A stretch of DNA of 46,929 nucleotides from Candidatus Pacearchaeota archaeon (GTDB lineage: Archaea; Nanobdellota; Nanobdellia; UBA10117; JAFCGI01). The position numbers were made by a program, and so were the translations under genes. The notes under the pieces are model-generated. The model made no database searches. It worked only from the letters and a program-made list of their open reading frames with translations, and was not told where the DNA came from. Below, piece after piece: positions 1 through 9,357 of this stretch. Location: the NCBI GenBank assembly GCA_017608235.1, contig JAFCGI010000005.1:1-46929 (forward strand). The letters run 5' to 3'. The first letter of the stretch is position 1. The number at the start of each line of letters is the position of its first letter.

Positions 1-162
1 GTCCTTGTTTTTCTTCAAAGACAAGGTACTTCCAAATGTCACTTTATGATCCTGACTGCCTTATTATCAATAGACTGCGCTAATATTTAATAATTTCTAA
101 GAGGGTTTCTACAAAGCCCCCATCTCCATTAGCTTTTTAAATCTACTAACATTTTGATAGGT

Positions 163-1443
163 ATGGCTAAAGCTAAGATTTGCTTAAAGACATATGGGTG
201 CTCTGCTAATCTAGCTGATTCAGAAGCTATGTTAGCTTTGCTTCAAGAAAAAGGATTTAAAATCTCATCTGAGAAAGAGGCAGATTTGATAGTTATAAAT
301 TCTTGCACTGTCAAGGGACCTTCAGAATCAAGTGTTTTTAGAGATATTAAAAAATTTAGGGCTGCTGGGAAGAAGATTATAGTTAGTGGATGTGTTCCTC
401 AAGCAGATTCTGATCTTGTAGAGAGTAAATTAAAGAAAGTTAGCATAGTTGGAGTGTTTAATATTAGCAAGATTGGAGAAGCGGTTTCTAAGACTTTGGA
501 TGGAGAAAGAGTTGTTTTTCTAGATAGAAGAAATGAAATAAAAGTAGGTTTGAAAAGGCAGAGAAAAAATAAAGTTATAGCAGTGATTCCAATATCTGAA
601 GGATGTATAGGAGCATGTACTTATTGTAAGACCAAACATGCTAGAGGAGATTTGTTTTCTTTTCCTATAGAAGAGATTAGGAAAGAATTTCAAGCAGCAA
701 TAGATGGGGGTTGTAAAGAGATATGGATTACTTCTCAAGATACTGCTGCTTATGGCTTAGATTCTGGAACTACCTTAGTTGAGCTTTTGAAAGAGCTTCT
801 TAAGATAAAAGGAAACTATAAAATTAGAATTGGGATGGGAAATCCTGAACATTTTGCTAAGATCATAGACGACTTATTTAAATTAATGAAAAAAGATGCT
901 AGGCTTTTTTGGTTCTTACATATTCCAGTTCAGTCTGGATCAGATGCTATTCTTAAGAAGATGAATCGGAAATATAATGTGGGAGATTTTAAATGTTTAT
1001 TACATGTAATAAGACATGGATTTGCAATATCTACAGATATTATTTGTGGGTTTCCTGGAGAGACTGAAGACCAATTTCAAGAATCTATAGATTTAGTTGA
1101 GTGGATTAAGCCAGATTTCTTGAATATTAGTATGTTCTGGCCAAGGCCAGGAACTGCTGCTGCTAAAATGAAGCAAGGATTTCATCCTAGGGAAGCAAGA
1201 AGAAGAACTAGAATTCTTACTAAAGTTTATGATGAGATTGCATTAGAGAAGAATAAAGAATTCATTGGGAAAGTTGTTGATATATTGATTGATGAAAAAG
1301 GAAAAAAACCTGTATCTTGGATTGGAAGAACTCAAGAATATAAGCCTGTTGTAATAAAATCTAAAGAAAATTTGTTAGGGAAGACTGTTAAGGTTAATAT
1401 AGAATCTGCAGAGAGAAATTACTTGGTTGGAAAAATTATTTAA
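163..1443 (+). CDS. Archaeal MiaB/CDKAL1-type radical SAM tRNA methylthiotransferase
   Basis: N-terminal KTYGCSANLADSE, radical SAM motif CIGACTYCKTKHARG, C-terminal TRAM-like region; ATG at 163 preferred over TTG at 154. Confidence 0.93.
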   Translation: MAKAKICLKTYGCSANLADSEAMLALLQEKGFKISSEKEADLIVINSCTVKGPSESSVFRDIKKFRAAGKKIIVSGCVPQADSDLVESKLKKVSIVGVFNISKIGEAVSKTLDGERVVFLDRRNEIKVGLKRQRKNKVIAVIPISEGCIGACTYCKTKHARGDLFSFPIEEIRKEFQAAIDGGCKEIWITSQDTAAYGLDSGTTLVELLKELLKIKGNYKIRIGMGNPEHFAKIIDDLFKLMKKDARLFWFLHIPVQSGSDAILKKMNRKYNVGDFKCLLHVIRHGFAISTDIICGFPGETEDQFQESIDLVEWIKPDFLNISMFWPRPGTAAAKMKQGFHPREARRRTRILTKVYDEIALEKNKEFIGKVVDILIDEKGKKPVSWIGRTQEYKPVVIKSKENLLGKTVKVNIESAERNYLVGKII

Positions 1444-1466
1444 AGTTCTGCTTTGTATTTGTTAGT

Positions 1467-1925
1467 ATGAGTTCAGAATATATGTGTATGATCTGTAAGG
1501 AAGATGCTACTCTTGGTGAAGTTAAGACTAAAGAATTAATAAATGATAGGTTATGGGCTGTAGACAAGGAATCTGATTTCCATGAATGTAAGCATTTAAG
1601 TGTATTTGAGAACTCTGGAACAGTGTATAGGGCATTTATTTGCAGGAAATCTGATAATGCTATGACTCTGATTTCTAAGTATGGAATGAGTAAATGGAAA
1701 GATAAAGTTTGGTTTCATGGCGTAGAGGAAGGAGCAACAGAAGAGCAATTTATTAAGATAATAAAAGAACTAGCTGATGAAATATATCAAATTCTAAACA
1801 CTCCAGATCTTATAGATAGAGATCATAAAATACAACTTCTTGTTATTGATAAATTAGAAGGTTATAAAGAAGTTGTTCGTGAGGAAGAGTATGAAACTCA
1901 CTTCATGAAATATATGACTCCCTAA
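1467..1925 (+). CDS. Hypothetical protein with N-terminal CxxC
   Basis: 152-aa ORF in an ordered co-directional gene string; family not recognised. Confidence 0.7.
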   Translation: MSSEYMCMICKEDATLGEVKTKELINDRLWAVDKESDFHECKHLSVFENSGTVYRAFICRKSDNAMTLISKYGMSKWKDKVWFHGVEEGATEEQFIKIIKELADEIYQILNTPDLIDRDHKIQLLVIDKLEGYKEVVREEEYETHFMKYMTP

Positions 1926-1926
1926 T

Positions 1927-2577
1927 ATGGTTAATAAAAAGATAATTTGCTTTGATCTTGATGGAACAATCATAAATTCTATAGAAGCTCAAGTGTTATC
2001 ATATAAGCTTGTATTTGAGAAATATAAACTAGCTAAGAAGACTAGAAAAAAAATAATATCTTTATTCGGGAAGACTGCTGATGAAGTTGTAAAGGGTTGC
2101 TTTCCAGAGCTGTCTGATAAAAAAGTAAAGAAGATTGTGAAAGATTTCTATAAAATTCTTAGCACTAAAACCCCTATAATGACTAAAAAAATTAAAAATG
2201 TAGTTCCAGCTCTAAGGAAACTTAAGAAAGATTATAACTTAGCACTGATTTCTAATAATCCTACTACAAAAATAAAAACCATGCTTACACAAACTAAAGT
2301 TCCAGCAGAGTTATTTGATATAATATTAGGAGATGATGAGATTAAAAATCCAAAGCCTGCACCAGATGCTATTCTTAGAATAGAAGAACTTGCTAAAGGC
2401 AAAGTAGAATTTATGGTAGGAGATACAATTTTTGATGTTAAAGCTGGAAATGCTGCTAAAGTGAAAACAATAGCTGTTCTTTCTGGAGTAGATAAGTTTG
2501 ATGAACTGTACAAAGAACATCCGACAGTTATATTAAGCAGCGTTGCGTTAATTCCAGAATATCTAGCTCTAACTTAA
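1927..2577 (+). CDS. HAD-superfamily phosphatase (phosphoglycolate phosphatase-like)
   Basis: HAD motifs FDLDGTIINS, LISNN, NPKPAPDA, GDTIFDVKAG. Confidence 0.88.
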   Translation: MVNKKIICFDLDGTIINSIEAQVLSYKLVFEKYKLAKKTRKKIISLFGKTADEVVKGCFPELSDKKVKKIVKDFYKILSTKTPIMTKKIKNVVPALRKLKKDYNLALISNNPTTKIKTMLTQTKVPAELFDIILGDDEIKNPKPAPDAILRIEELAKGKVEFMVGDTIFDVKAGNAAKVKTIAVLSGVDKFDELYKEHPTVILSSVALIPEYLALT

Positions 2578-2594
2578 AGAATGAAAAGTAAATT

Positions 2595-2601
2595 AAGGAG
2601 G
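2595..2601 (+). promoter_or_regulatory. Shine-Dalgarno sequence of RuBisCO gene
   Basis: AAGGAGG 5 nt upstream of the ATG at 2607. Confidence 0.8.
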
Positions 2602-2606
2602 AAAAA

Positions 2607-3905
2607 ATGAAACTTAAATATATTGATTTAAAATATAAACCAACAGATAATGATTTAGTTTGTGAATATTATATTGAACCTACTGATGGTTATACTTTAG
2701 AAGAGGTTTCTGAGCATGTTGCAGGAGAAAGTTCTATTGGAACTTGGACTAGTATTTCTACTATGAAGCCAAGAATTGCTGAAAAACTTAAGCCACATGT
2801 TTATAGTATAGATAAACAAACCAATGAAATAAAAGTAGCATATAATTCTGAGCTATTTGAAGCTGGAAACATGCCTGAGATAATGTCTAGTATTGGGGGA
2901 AATATCTATGGAATGAAGGCTGTTAGAAACTTAAGATTGCAAGATATAAGTTTTCCTAAAAGTATTCTAAGATCCTTTAAAGGACCTTTATTCGGAATTT
3001 ATGGGATCAGAAGGATGCTAAAAGTTAAAGATAGGCCTTTAACAGGCACTATAGTTAAGCCTAAAGTAGGATTAAACGAGAAAGAACATGCTAAGGTAGC
3101 CTATGATTCTTGGGTTGGCGGATTAGATGCTGTTAAAGATGATGAGAATCTCAGTTCTATGAAATTTAATAAATTTGATAAAAGAGCTAAAGAAACCCTA
3201 AAAATGAGAGATCTTGCTGAGCAAGAAACTGGAGAAAAGAAAGTTTATTTTGCAAATGTTACTGCTGAGACTAAAGAAGCTCTAAGAAGAGCTAGATTAG
3301 TTAAGAGCTTAGGTGGAGAATATATAATGTTTGATATTGTAACTGGTGGTTGGGGTACTCTTCAAGCACTAAGAGAAGCAGATTTAGGGTTAGCAATACA
3401 TGCTCATAGGGCAGGACATGGAATGTTTACAGAAAATCCATATCATGGCATGTCAATGCTTACATTAGCTAAGATATCCAGACTTATAGGCGTAGATCAG
3501 ATTCATATTGGAGCTATCGTAGGCAAGATGAAAGGTTCTGAAGAAGATGTAAAAAACATTGCTAAAGAAATCTCAGATATGTATATCTCTGAAGACAAAG
3601 AAGCTAAAATGCTAAAGCAAGACTGGGGAAAGATTAAGCCAATATTTCCTGTATGTTCTGGAGGAATGCATCCTGGCTTGATTCCTGCTCTGATGAATAT
3701 TCTAGAAACTGATATAATAATTCAATGTGGTGGCGGTGTACATGGACATAAGAAAGGTACTCAGCAAGGAGCAACTGCTGTAAGGCAAGCTGTAGACGCT
3801 GCTCTTAAAGAGATTCCTTTGGATAAATATGCTAAAGATCATAAAGAATTAAAAATTGCAATAGATCAGTGGGGCTTTGAGCCTGTCAAAAAAGGAGAGC
3901 GTTAA
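2607..3905 (+). CDS. rbcL: Ribulose-1,5-bisphosphate carboxylase/oxygenase, archaeal form III
   Basis: TGTIVKPKVGL, GGLDAVKDDEN (carbamylated Lys), HAHRAGHGMF, GKMKGS loop 6, SGGMHPG, QCGGGVHGH. Confidence 0.97.
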   Translation: MKLKYIDLKYKPTDNDLVCEYYIEPTDGYTLEEVSEHVAGESSIGTWTSISTMKPRIAEKLKPHVYSIDKQTNEIKVAYNSELFEAGNMPEIMSSIGGNIYGMKAVRNLRLQDISFPKSILRSFKGPLFGIYGIRRMLKVKDRPLTGTIVKPKVGLNEKEHAKVAYDSWVGGLDAVKDDENLSSMKFNKFDKRAKETLKMRDLAEQETGEKKVYFANVTAETKEALRRARLVKSLGGEYIMFDIVTGGWGTLQALREADLGLAIHAHRAGHGMFTENPYHGMSMLTLAKISRLIGVDQIHIGAIVGKMKGSEEDVKNIAKEISDMYISEDKEAKMLKQDWGKIKPIFPVCSGGMHPGLIPALMNILETDIIIQCGGGVHGHKKGTQQGATAVRQAVDAALKEIPLDKYAKDHKELKIAIDQWGFEPVKKGER

Positions 3906-3945
3906 AAGAAAAATTATTTAAAACGCTAGCTTTTGAATTTATAGT

Positions 3946-4980
3946 ATGAAGACTGATTATAAATATATTGTATATTTAATTACTATTCTAGGATTCTTAA
4001 TCCTGTCTTTCATGCTTTTACAACCATATTTTACAGTTATAATATTTTCAGCGATTGTAGCATATTTACTGTCTCCAGTGTATAAAAAATTAGCACATAG
4101 GCTGTCAATGAATGTGTCTGCGGTACTGATTACTTTATTATTATTTGGTATTTCTATTATTGCTTTAAGATATGGTTTAGAGTTCTTGCTAAATGAAACA
4201 GTTAGGATTTATATGTTGGTTAGCAAACTTCCTCCAACATTAATAAATACAGAATCTGCTGTTGCGTTTAATGCAAAGGATATTATAAGTTTTATAATTA
4301 ATGAAATGATCATAAGACTATCAAATCAATTACATAAACTTCCTGGAATAATGCTATCTTTTGTGGTATTCTTTATTTCTTTCTTTTACTTCTTAAGAGA
4401 TGGACATAAATTATCTATACAGCTAAAGAAAATGTTGCCTCTTCCATCTGATAAGAAAAGTATGATGTTTAAAGAGATAAAAATTACTGTTAATGCTTAT
4501 GTTTATGTACAATTAGTTGTTGGATTGATACAAGGACTAGTAGGTGGAATTGGTTTCTATATATTTGGATTACCATATCCATTGATAGCAGGTATAGCTA
4601 TGGGTATATTATCTTTCCTCCCGATAATCGGTCCATATCTTATTTATTTACCTGTAGGAGTTATAAGTATACTACAAGATAATTGGCTTACTGGTATTGG
4701 AATTATAATTTATGGTGTAACTATTATGGGTTTCTTAGATTATGTAGTAAGGCCGCAATACATGAGTAGAAGAGCAAACATACACCCATTAATAGTTCTT
4801 TTAGGTTTCCTAGGTGGAATGCATGTTATGGGTGCTATGGGAATCATAATTGGTCCTATATTGCTATCTATAGCAGCAATCACAATTAAAGATATAGGAA
4901 AACATACTTGGGCAGAGGTCCTTAAATTAGGTCCTTCTGAAAAGGAGAAAGGCAATGAAACTAAAGAGCCGAATATATAA
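3946..4980 (+). CDS. AI-2E transporter family (PerM/YdiK-like) membrane protein
   Basis: Multiple TM segments; family-typical C-terminal region ending VRPQYMSRRANIHPLIVLLGFLGG. Confidence 0.88.
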   Translation: MKTDYKYIVYLITILGFLILSFMLLQPYFTVIIFSAIVAYLLSPVYKKLAHRLSMNVSAVLITLLLFGISIIALRYGLEFLLNETVRIYMLVSKLPPTLINTESAVAFNAKDIISFIINEMIIRLSNQLHKLPGIMLSFVVFFISFFYFLRDGHKLSIQLKKMLPLPSDKKSMMFKEIKITVNAYVYVQLVVGLIQGLVGGIGFYIFGLPYPLIAGIAMGILSFLPIIGPYLIYLPVGVISILQDNWLTGIGIIIYGVTIMGFLDYVVRPQYMSRRANIHPLIVLLGFLGGMHVMGAMGIIIGPILLSIAAITIKDIGKHTWAEVLKLGPSEKEKGNETKEPNI

Positions 4981-6448
4981 CATAGATGCTCGAGGAAGCT
5001 ATATTGTTGTTCTTAATCCAAAGCTAATAGAGTTATTTGATCTTAAACCTATGGATAAAGTAAGGATTATGAGTTCTAATAAATATTTAGTAGCAGTAGC
5101 AAATTCTTCTGAAGAACTTAAAGATGATGAAATTGGCATATTTGTAGATGTTAAAGAGAAATTAAAGATAGTAGATGGTGAATTAGTTACTGTGCTTCCA
5201 GAGGAAAGATTATCTTCAATAACAGCAATACGGAAGAAAATGGATAATAAAGCATTGAATCAGAAAGAATTCTATGATATTGTTACTGATATTGTTGATA
5301 GAAGACTTACAAAGGCAGAGATCGCATACTTTATTGCTTCTGCATATATGAGAAAATTTTCTATGGAAGAGGTTGAATATATGGTTAGATCAATGTCAGA
5401 AACAGGAGATGTTATAACTTGGGATGAAAAACCAATCATAGACAAACATTGTATTGGTGGAATTGGTGGTAATAGAACTACTATGTTAGTTGTGCCTATT
5501 GTTGTTGCATCTGGATTAAAGATGCCAAAAACATCTTCTAGATCTATTACAAGTCCAGCAGGTACTGCAGACACAATGGAAGTGCTAACAAGAGTTAGTT
5601 TTGATGATGTTGCTGAGATCAAAACAATAGTTAACAAAACTGGTGGATGTATGGTATGGGGCGGATCTTTAGATTTAGCTCCTGCAGATGATGATATTAT
5701 AAAAATAGAACATCCATTAAGTTTAGATCCTACTCCTATGTTGCTTTCTAGCATTATGGCTAAAAAATATGTTGCTGGAGCAACTCATGTTTTGATTGAT
5801 ATTCCTGTTGGTGAATTTTCAAAGGTTAAAACACTTAAAGAATATAATGATCTAAGGAAAAAGTTTATTGATCTTGGTAAGAGGTTGAATATAAAAGTAG
5901 AGGTTATAAAGACTCCAGGAAACCAGCCAATAGGTAATGGATTAGGTCCAGCATTAGAAGCAAGAGATGTTTTATGGACATTAGAAAGAGACAAACGCGC
6001 ACCTCAGGATTTAAGAGAAAAATCTATTTATATGGCTGGAATTTTGTTGGAGATGGGTGGAAAGGCTAAAAAAGGGCAAGGTAAAAAATTAGCTAAGAAA
6101 ATTTTAGATTCTGGAAAAGCCTTGAAGAAATTTAAAGAAATAATTTCTGCACAAGATGGTGCTTCTAAATCAATTTCTGGAGATAAAATTAAGCTTGGAA
6201 AAATAGTTTATGAAGTAAGATCTACAAGACATGGGAAAATTTCTGTGGTTAATGATGATATATTATCAAAAGCTGCCAGACTCGCTGGAGCACCTTATGA
6301 TAAGAAAGCAGGACTTTATTTGAATGTGCATATTGGAGACAAAGTAAAGGTTGGAGATATTTTGTTTACTATATATTCTGAAACTGAAAATCATTTAGAT
6401 GATGCTGCAACTTATGTGCAGAGAAACAAACCTATAACAATTAGTTAA
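4955..6448 (+). CDS. deoA: AMP phosphorylase (archaeal DeoA family)
   Basis: GGIGGNRTTMLVVPIVVASGL, TSSRSITSPAGTADTMEVL, GGxLDLAPADD; N-terminal extension typical of archaeal AMP phosphorylase. Confidence 0.95.
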   Translation: MKLKSRIYNIDARGSYIVVLNPKLIELFDLKPMDKVRIMSSNKYLVAVANSSEELKDDEIGIFVDVKEKLKIVDGELVTVLPEERLSSITAIRKKMDNKALNQKEFYDIVTDIVDRRLTKAEIAYFIASAYMRKFSMEEVEYMVRSMSETGDVITWDEKPIIDKHCIGGIGGNRTTMLVVPIVVASGLKMPKTSSRSITSPAGTADTMEVLTRVSFDDVAEIKTIVNKTGGCMVWGGSLDLAPADDDIIKIEHPLSLDPTPMLLSSIMAKKYVAGATHVLIDIPVGEFSKVKTLKEYNDLRKKFIDLGKRLNIKVEVIKTPGNQPIGNGLGPALEARDVLWTLERDKRAPQDLREKSIYMAGILLEMGGKAKKGQGKKLAKKILDSGKALKKFKEIISAQDGASKSISGDKIKLGKIVYEVRSTRHGKISVVNDDILSKAARLAGAPYDKKAGLYLNVHIGDKVKVGDILFTIYSETENHLDDAATYVQRNKPITIS

Positions 6449-7690
6449 ATGAAAAAAAAATTACTTTATATTATATTAGATGGAGCAGGAGATGTAGAAT
6501 ATAGAGAGTTTGATTGGGCTACTCCTTTAGAGATAGCAGAAATTCCAAATATGGATAAGTTGATTTCTTTAGGACAGGGAGGGATAATGTATCCTATTGC
6601 AGAAAATATTGCTCCTGAGTCTGATGAATCTATGATTAGCTTGCTTGGAAATGATCCTTTTAAAGTACATAGAGGTAGAGGCCCTTTAGAAGCTTATGGT
6701 GCTGATGTTAAATTTAATCCTGGAGAAATAGTACTAAGATGTAATTTTGCGTATGTTAAAGATAATGAGGCTGTAGATGTGCAAGCAGGAGCAGATCTTA
6801 AACCTATTGAAGTAAAACATATCGTTAAAAAACTCTCTGAGATTAAAGAAGTGCTAGGATATAGAGTTAGATTTGTGCCTACTATAGGTTATAGGGCTGT
6901 ATTTATAATTTCTGGAAAGAATTTATCTCCAAAGATTTCCAATACACATCCTGGATATGAAGTTGTAAAAAATTATATTAGCTCTGCAAATCCAAGAAAT
7001 AAACCTCTCAAGGTTAATAAAGCAGTTCCATTAGATGGCTCCAGGGAAGCATTCATTACTGCTGCAGTTGTTAATGAATTTACTGAACTTAGTAAAAGAA
7101 TTTTAGGTGACCTTGAGATAAATCTTAAGAGGAAACAAGAAGGATTATCTCCAGTTAATTATATTCTTATGAGGGGAGCAGGAAATGCTTTGCCTCCTTT
7201 GAAAAAATTGAGAGGAAAATGGGCAATAATAGGCCACATGCCTGTTGAAAAGGCTATAGCTACTCTATCTGGAATGACTGTGTTAAAAAGGCCAAAAACA
7301 AATAAGGCTTTGCTTAATACTCTCTTAAAAAATTGGAATAAATTTAATGAGTTTTATTTTGAGATAAAAAGTCCAGATAAGTATGCTCACAGAGGAGACT
7401 TACATGGAAAAAAGAAAGCTCTTGAGGACATAGATAGAGAATTTATTGGGCCATTGCTAGACAAGATTGATTTGAAGGACGTGGTTATTTGTATTACTGC
7501 TGACCATTCAACACCATGCAGGATTCATGCACATTCTAAGGATCCTGTTCCTGTACTGATTTATTCTTCAAGACTTAAAGCAGATGCAGTGGTTAAATTT
7601 GGAGAAAAATTTTGTATAAATGGAAAACATCACTTTATTAAAGGAGGAGTGGAACTATTTAATATATTAATGAAGGAGCTTGGAAGATGA
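6449..7690 (+). CDS. apgM: 2,3-bisphosphoglycerate-independent phosphoglycerate mutase, archaeal type
   Basis: LYIILDGAGD, APESDESMISLLGNDP, GRGPLEAYG, TADHSTPCRIHAHS. Confidence 0.95.
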   Translation: MKKKLLYIILDGAGDVEYREFDWATPLEIAEIPNMDKLISLGQGGIMYPIAENIAPESDESMISLLGNDPFKVHRGRGPLEAYGADVKFNPGEIVLRCNFAYVKDNEAVDVQAGADLKPIEVKHIVKKLSEIKEVLGYRVRFVPTIGYRAVFIISGKNLSPKISNTHPGYEVVKNYISSANPRNKPLKVNKAVPLDGSREAFITAAVVNEFTELSKRILGDLEINLKRKQEGLSPVNYILMRGAGNALPPLKKLRGKWAIIGHMPVEKAIATLSGMTVLKRPKTNKALLNTLLKNWNKFNEFYFEIKSPDKYAHRGDLHGKKKALEDIDREFIGPLLDKIDLKDVVICITADHSTPCRIHAHSKDPVPVLIYSSRLKADAVVKFGEKFCINGKHHFIKGGVELFNILMKELGR

Positions 7691-7974
7691 AAATAAATAA
7701 ATTAAAAATAAAAAAATCAAAATTAGCAACATTTGAATCTTCAAAGATTCATAGAGTAGCAGATAAACTATATTATGCATTGCTTGTATTTTCAGTTATT
7801 ATTTCTGTATTTTTTATGTATTTGACATATATTACTTATAATGCTGCAAAAGGTACTAAGTATATGGTATATACATATATAATCGGATCACCAATAGCTA
7901 TCTCTATATTTTTGATAGGCTTCTTATTGTATCTTGGTAAGAAAAAATTTTTTAGAGAGTTAACTAGAAAATAA
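7687..7974 (+). CDS. Small membrane protein, unknown
   Basis: Two predicted TM stretches; overlaps preceding stop. Confidence 0.6.
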   Translation: MKINKLKIKKSKLATFESSKIHRVADKLYYALLVFSVIISVFFMYLTYITYNAAKGTKYMVYTYIIGSPIAISIFLIGFLLYLGKKKFFRELTRK

Positions 7975-8163
7975 TTTTTAAAGGTGTTTTAGAGATTTTT
8001 AATTAAATTTTTTTAATTAAATTGCTTGTTTTAATTAAACTGCTTGTATATGCCAATTAAAGTATAAGATTTTAGAGTAGCTAAAACTGTTTTTAAATTT
8101 GTGCCTCAAAAATATTAAGTTCTTTATCTTTCAAAAATAACCATCTAGAACTATATTTTATTT

Positions 8164-8538
8164 TTATCTTATACCTTCAAAGATAACTGGTCTATAATTT
8201 ATTTCTATTTTAGAACATAAACTTTGAATATCATAGTCATCAGTTACAATAGTTACTTCTTCTTTCTTAGCAAACTCTAAAGCTAGTGCTAAAACTGAAA
8301 TATCTGCTTCTGAGAAAAGGCTAAGTTTAAGTTTATGTTCTTTAATCAGTTCTTTAATTGTTTCTAGAGAATCTTTGCTTGGTTCAAAGATCTTAATCTG
8401 GCCAGATTCTAGAAGAAGTTTTGATTCATGATCTTTGATTTCATTTCTTACTAATTCTGTTGTAAGCAGTTTGCCTTCTGGCAAGAACGATGCATTAATT
8501 ATTGCAGAAGCATCTAATATATATATTTCAGATTTCAT
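8164..8538 (-). CDS. Nob1-like PIN-domain endoribonuclease lacking zinc ribbon
   Basis: YILDASAII, SEADISVLALALE, TIVTDDYDIQSL, YRPVIFEGI match the archaeal Nob1 PIN core; stop follows GIR. Confidence 0.82.
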   Translation of the reverse strand: MKSEIYILDASAIINASFLPEGKLLTTELVRNEIKDHESKLLLESGQIKIFEPSKDSLETIKELIKEHKLKLSLFSEADISVLALALEFAKKEEVTIVTDDYDIQSLCSKIEINYRPVIFEGIR

Positions 8539-8917
8539 TTTTCAAATCCAATAGAAATTTTCCTTTTGAAGCATCTTTTCTTTTGATAACTAAATTATGT
8601 GAGGGAGTTTTTTCTAAGTCTTCTGGACTAAAAAAGAACCAACCCTTATTTGTGAATTTAACTGCGAGAATGGGGGTTGCTTTAAATTGCTCTGCAAATC
8701 CAATAAGCTGAGAAATCTGTTCAGGATGAAAATATTGATGATCTTTAAGTGTAGTTTTACATTCTATTGCAAGAATTCTAGAACCATTGCTAGCAACTAT
8801 ATCAGGACTTGGATATTTACTTACTCCTGAACCTGCCACCCTTACAGCTGCGAATCCAGAACCCCAGAGCATTTGTACTAACTCACGTTCTGCATTCGAG
8901 CCCTTCTGTTTCCCCAT
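8528..8917 (-). CDS. hjc: Holliday junction resolvase Hjc
   Basis: KGSNAERELVQMLWGSGFAAVRVAGSG, PDIVASNGSRILAIECKTT, LIGFAEQFKATPILAVKF. Confidence 0.94.
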   Translation of the reverse strand: MGKQKGSNAERELVQMLWGSGFAAVRVAGSGVSKYPSPDIVASNGSRILAIECKTTLKDHQYFHPEQISQLIGFAEQFKATPILAVKFTNKGWFFFSPEDLEKTPSHNLVIKRKDASKGKFLLDLKNEI

Positions 8918-9266
8918 CTGCAAAAATCTCCCCTAATTTAACATTAAAACTTCCAAGTCTGGTTTGCGCCTTATCTAAAGTTATTTCTTTATCTTTTATT
9001 ATAAGTGGTTTTTCTTTTATTGGTTCTCTAAACCTACAAGAATTATGTTTGTCTATAGGACAGCGATATTCTGGTTCTTTATAATCAAATACCATTCCAC
9101 ATGGTTTTTGATGCTTTGATATTTTTGTAATATCCAAATTATATTTATCTATTATACATATGGTTTCGTACATTATGCTTTGTCCAGCTGCTGGACAAAG
9201 TAGATAGCCTTTATTTATATATGTACTAGCTGGGAGATACTGCAAAAGATTACTTTGTGTTTTCAT
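8883..9266 (-). CDS. Hypothetical Cys-containing protein
   Basis: 127-aa ORF overlapping the hjc start; family not recognised. Confidence 0.6.
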   Translation of the reverse strand: MKTQSNLLQYLPASTYINKGYLLCPAAGQSIMYETICIIDKYNLDITKISKHQKPCGMVFDYKEPEYRCPIDKHNSCRFREPIKEKPLIIKDKEITLDKAQTRLGSFNVKLGEIFADGETEGLECRT

Positions 9267-9357
9267 ATGGCAGGCTTAAAAATAGAATTACTAAGCCAAT
9301 ACACCTCCTTAAATATTATAATTAAAGAACTCTTAATATAAAAAACTTATGTAAATT

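Noticed and set aside
3-26. CCTTGT...ACAAGG inverted repeat at window start
   Set aside because: Short stem with 12-nt loop and no flanking context; cannot distinguish from chance or a terminator
520-738. Minus-strand ORF inside the methylthiotransferase gene
   Set aside because: Shadow ORF; no recognisable domain, fully within a strongly supported CDS. Same reasoning for 2232-2520, 4740, 5272, 5785, 8502, 8809, 10034, 14099/14122, 18546, 19206, 19545, 22374, 22998, 24417, 25790, 27764, 29510, 31283, 33562, 35390, 37465, 37928, 39340, 41124, 41347, 42160, 42447, 42886, 43178, 46037
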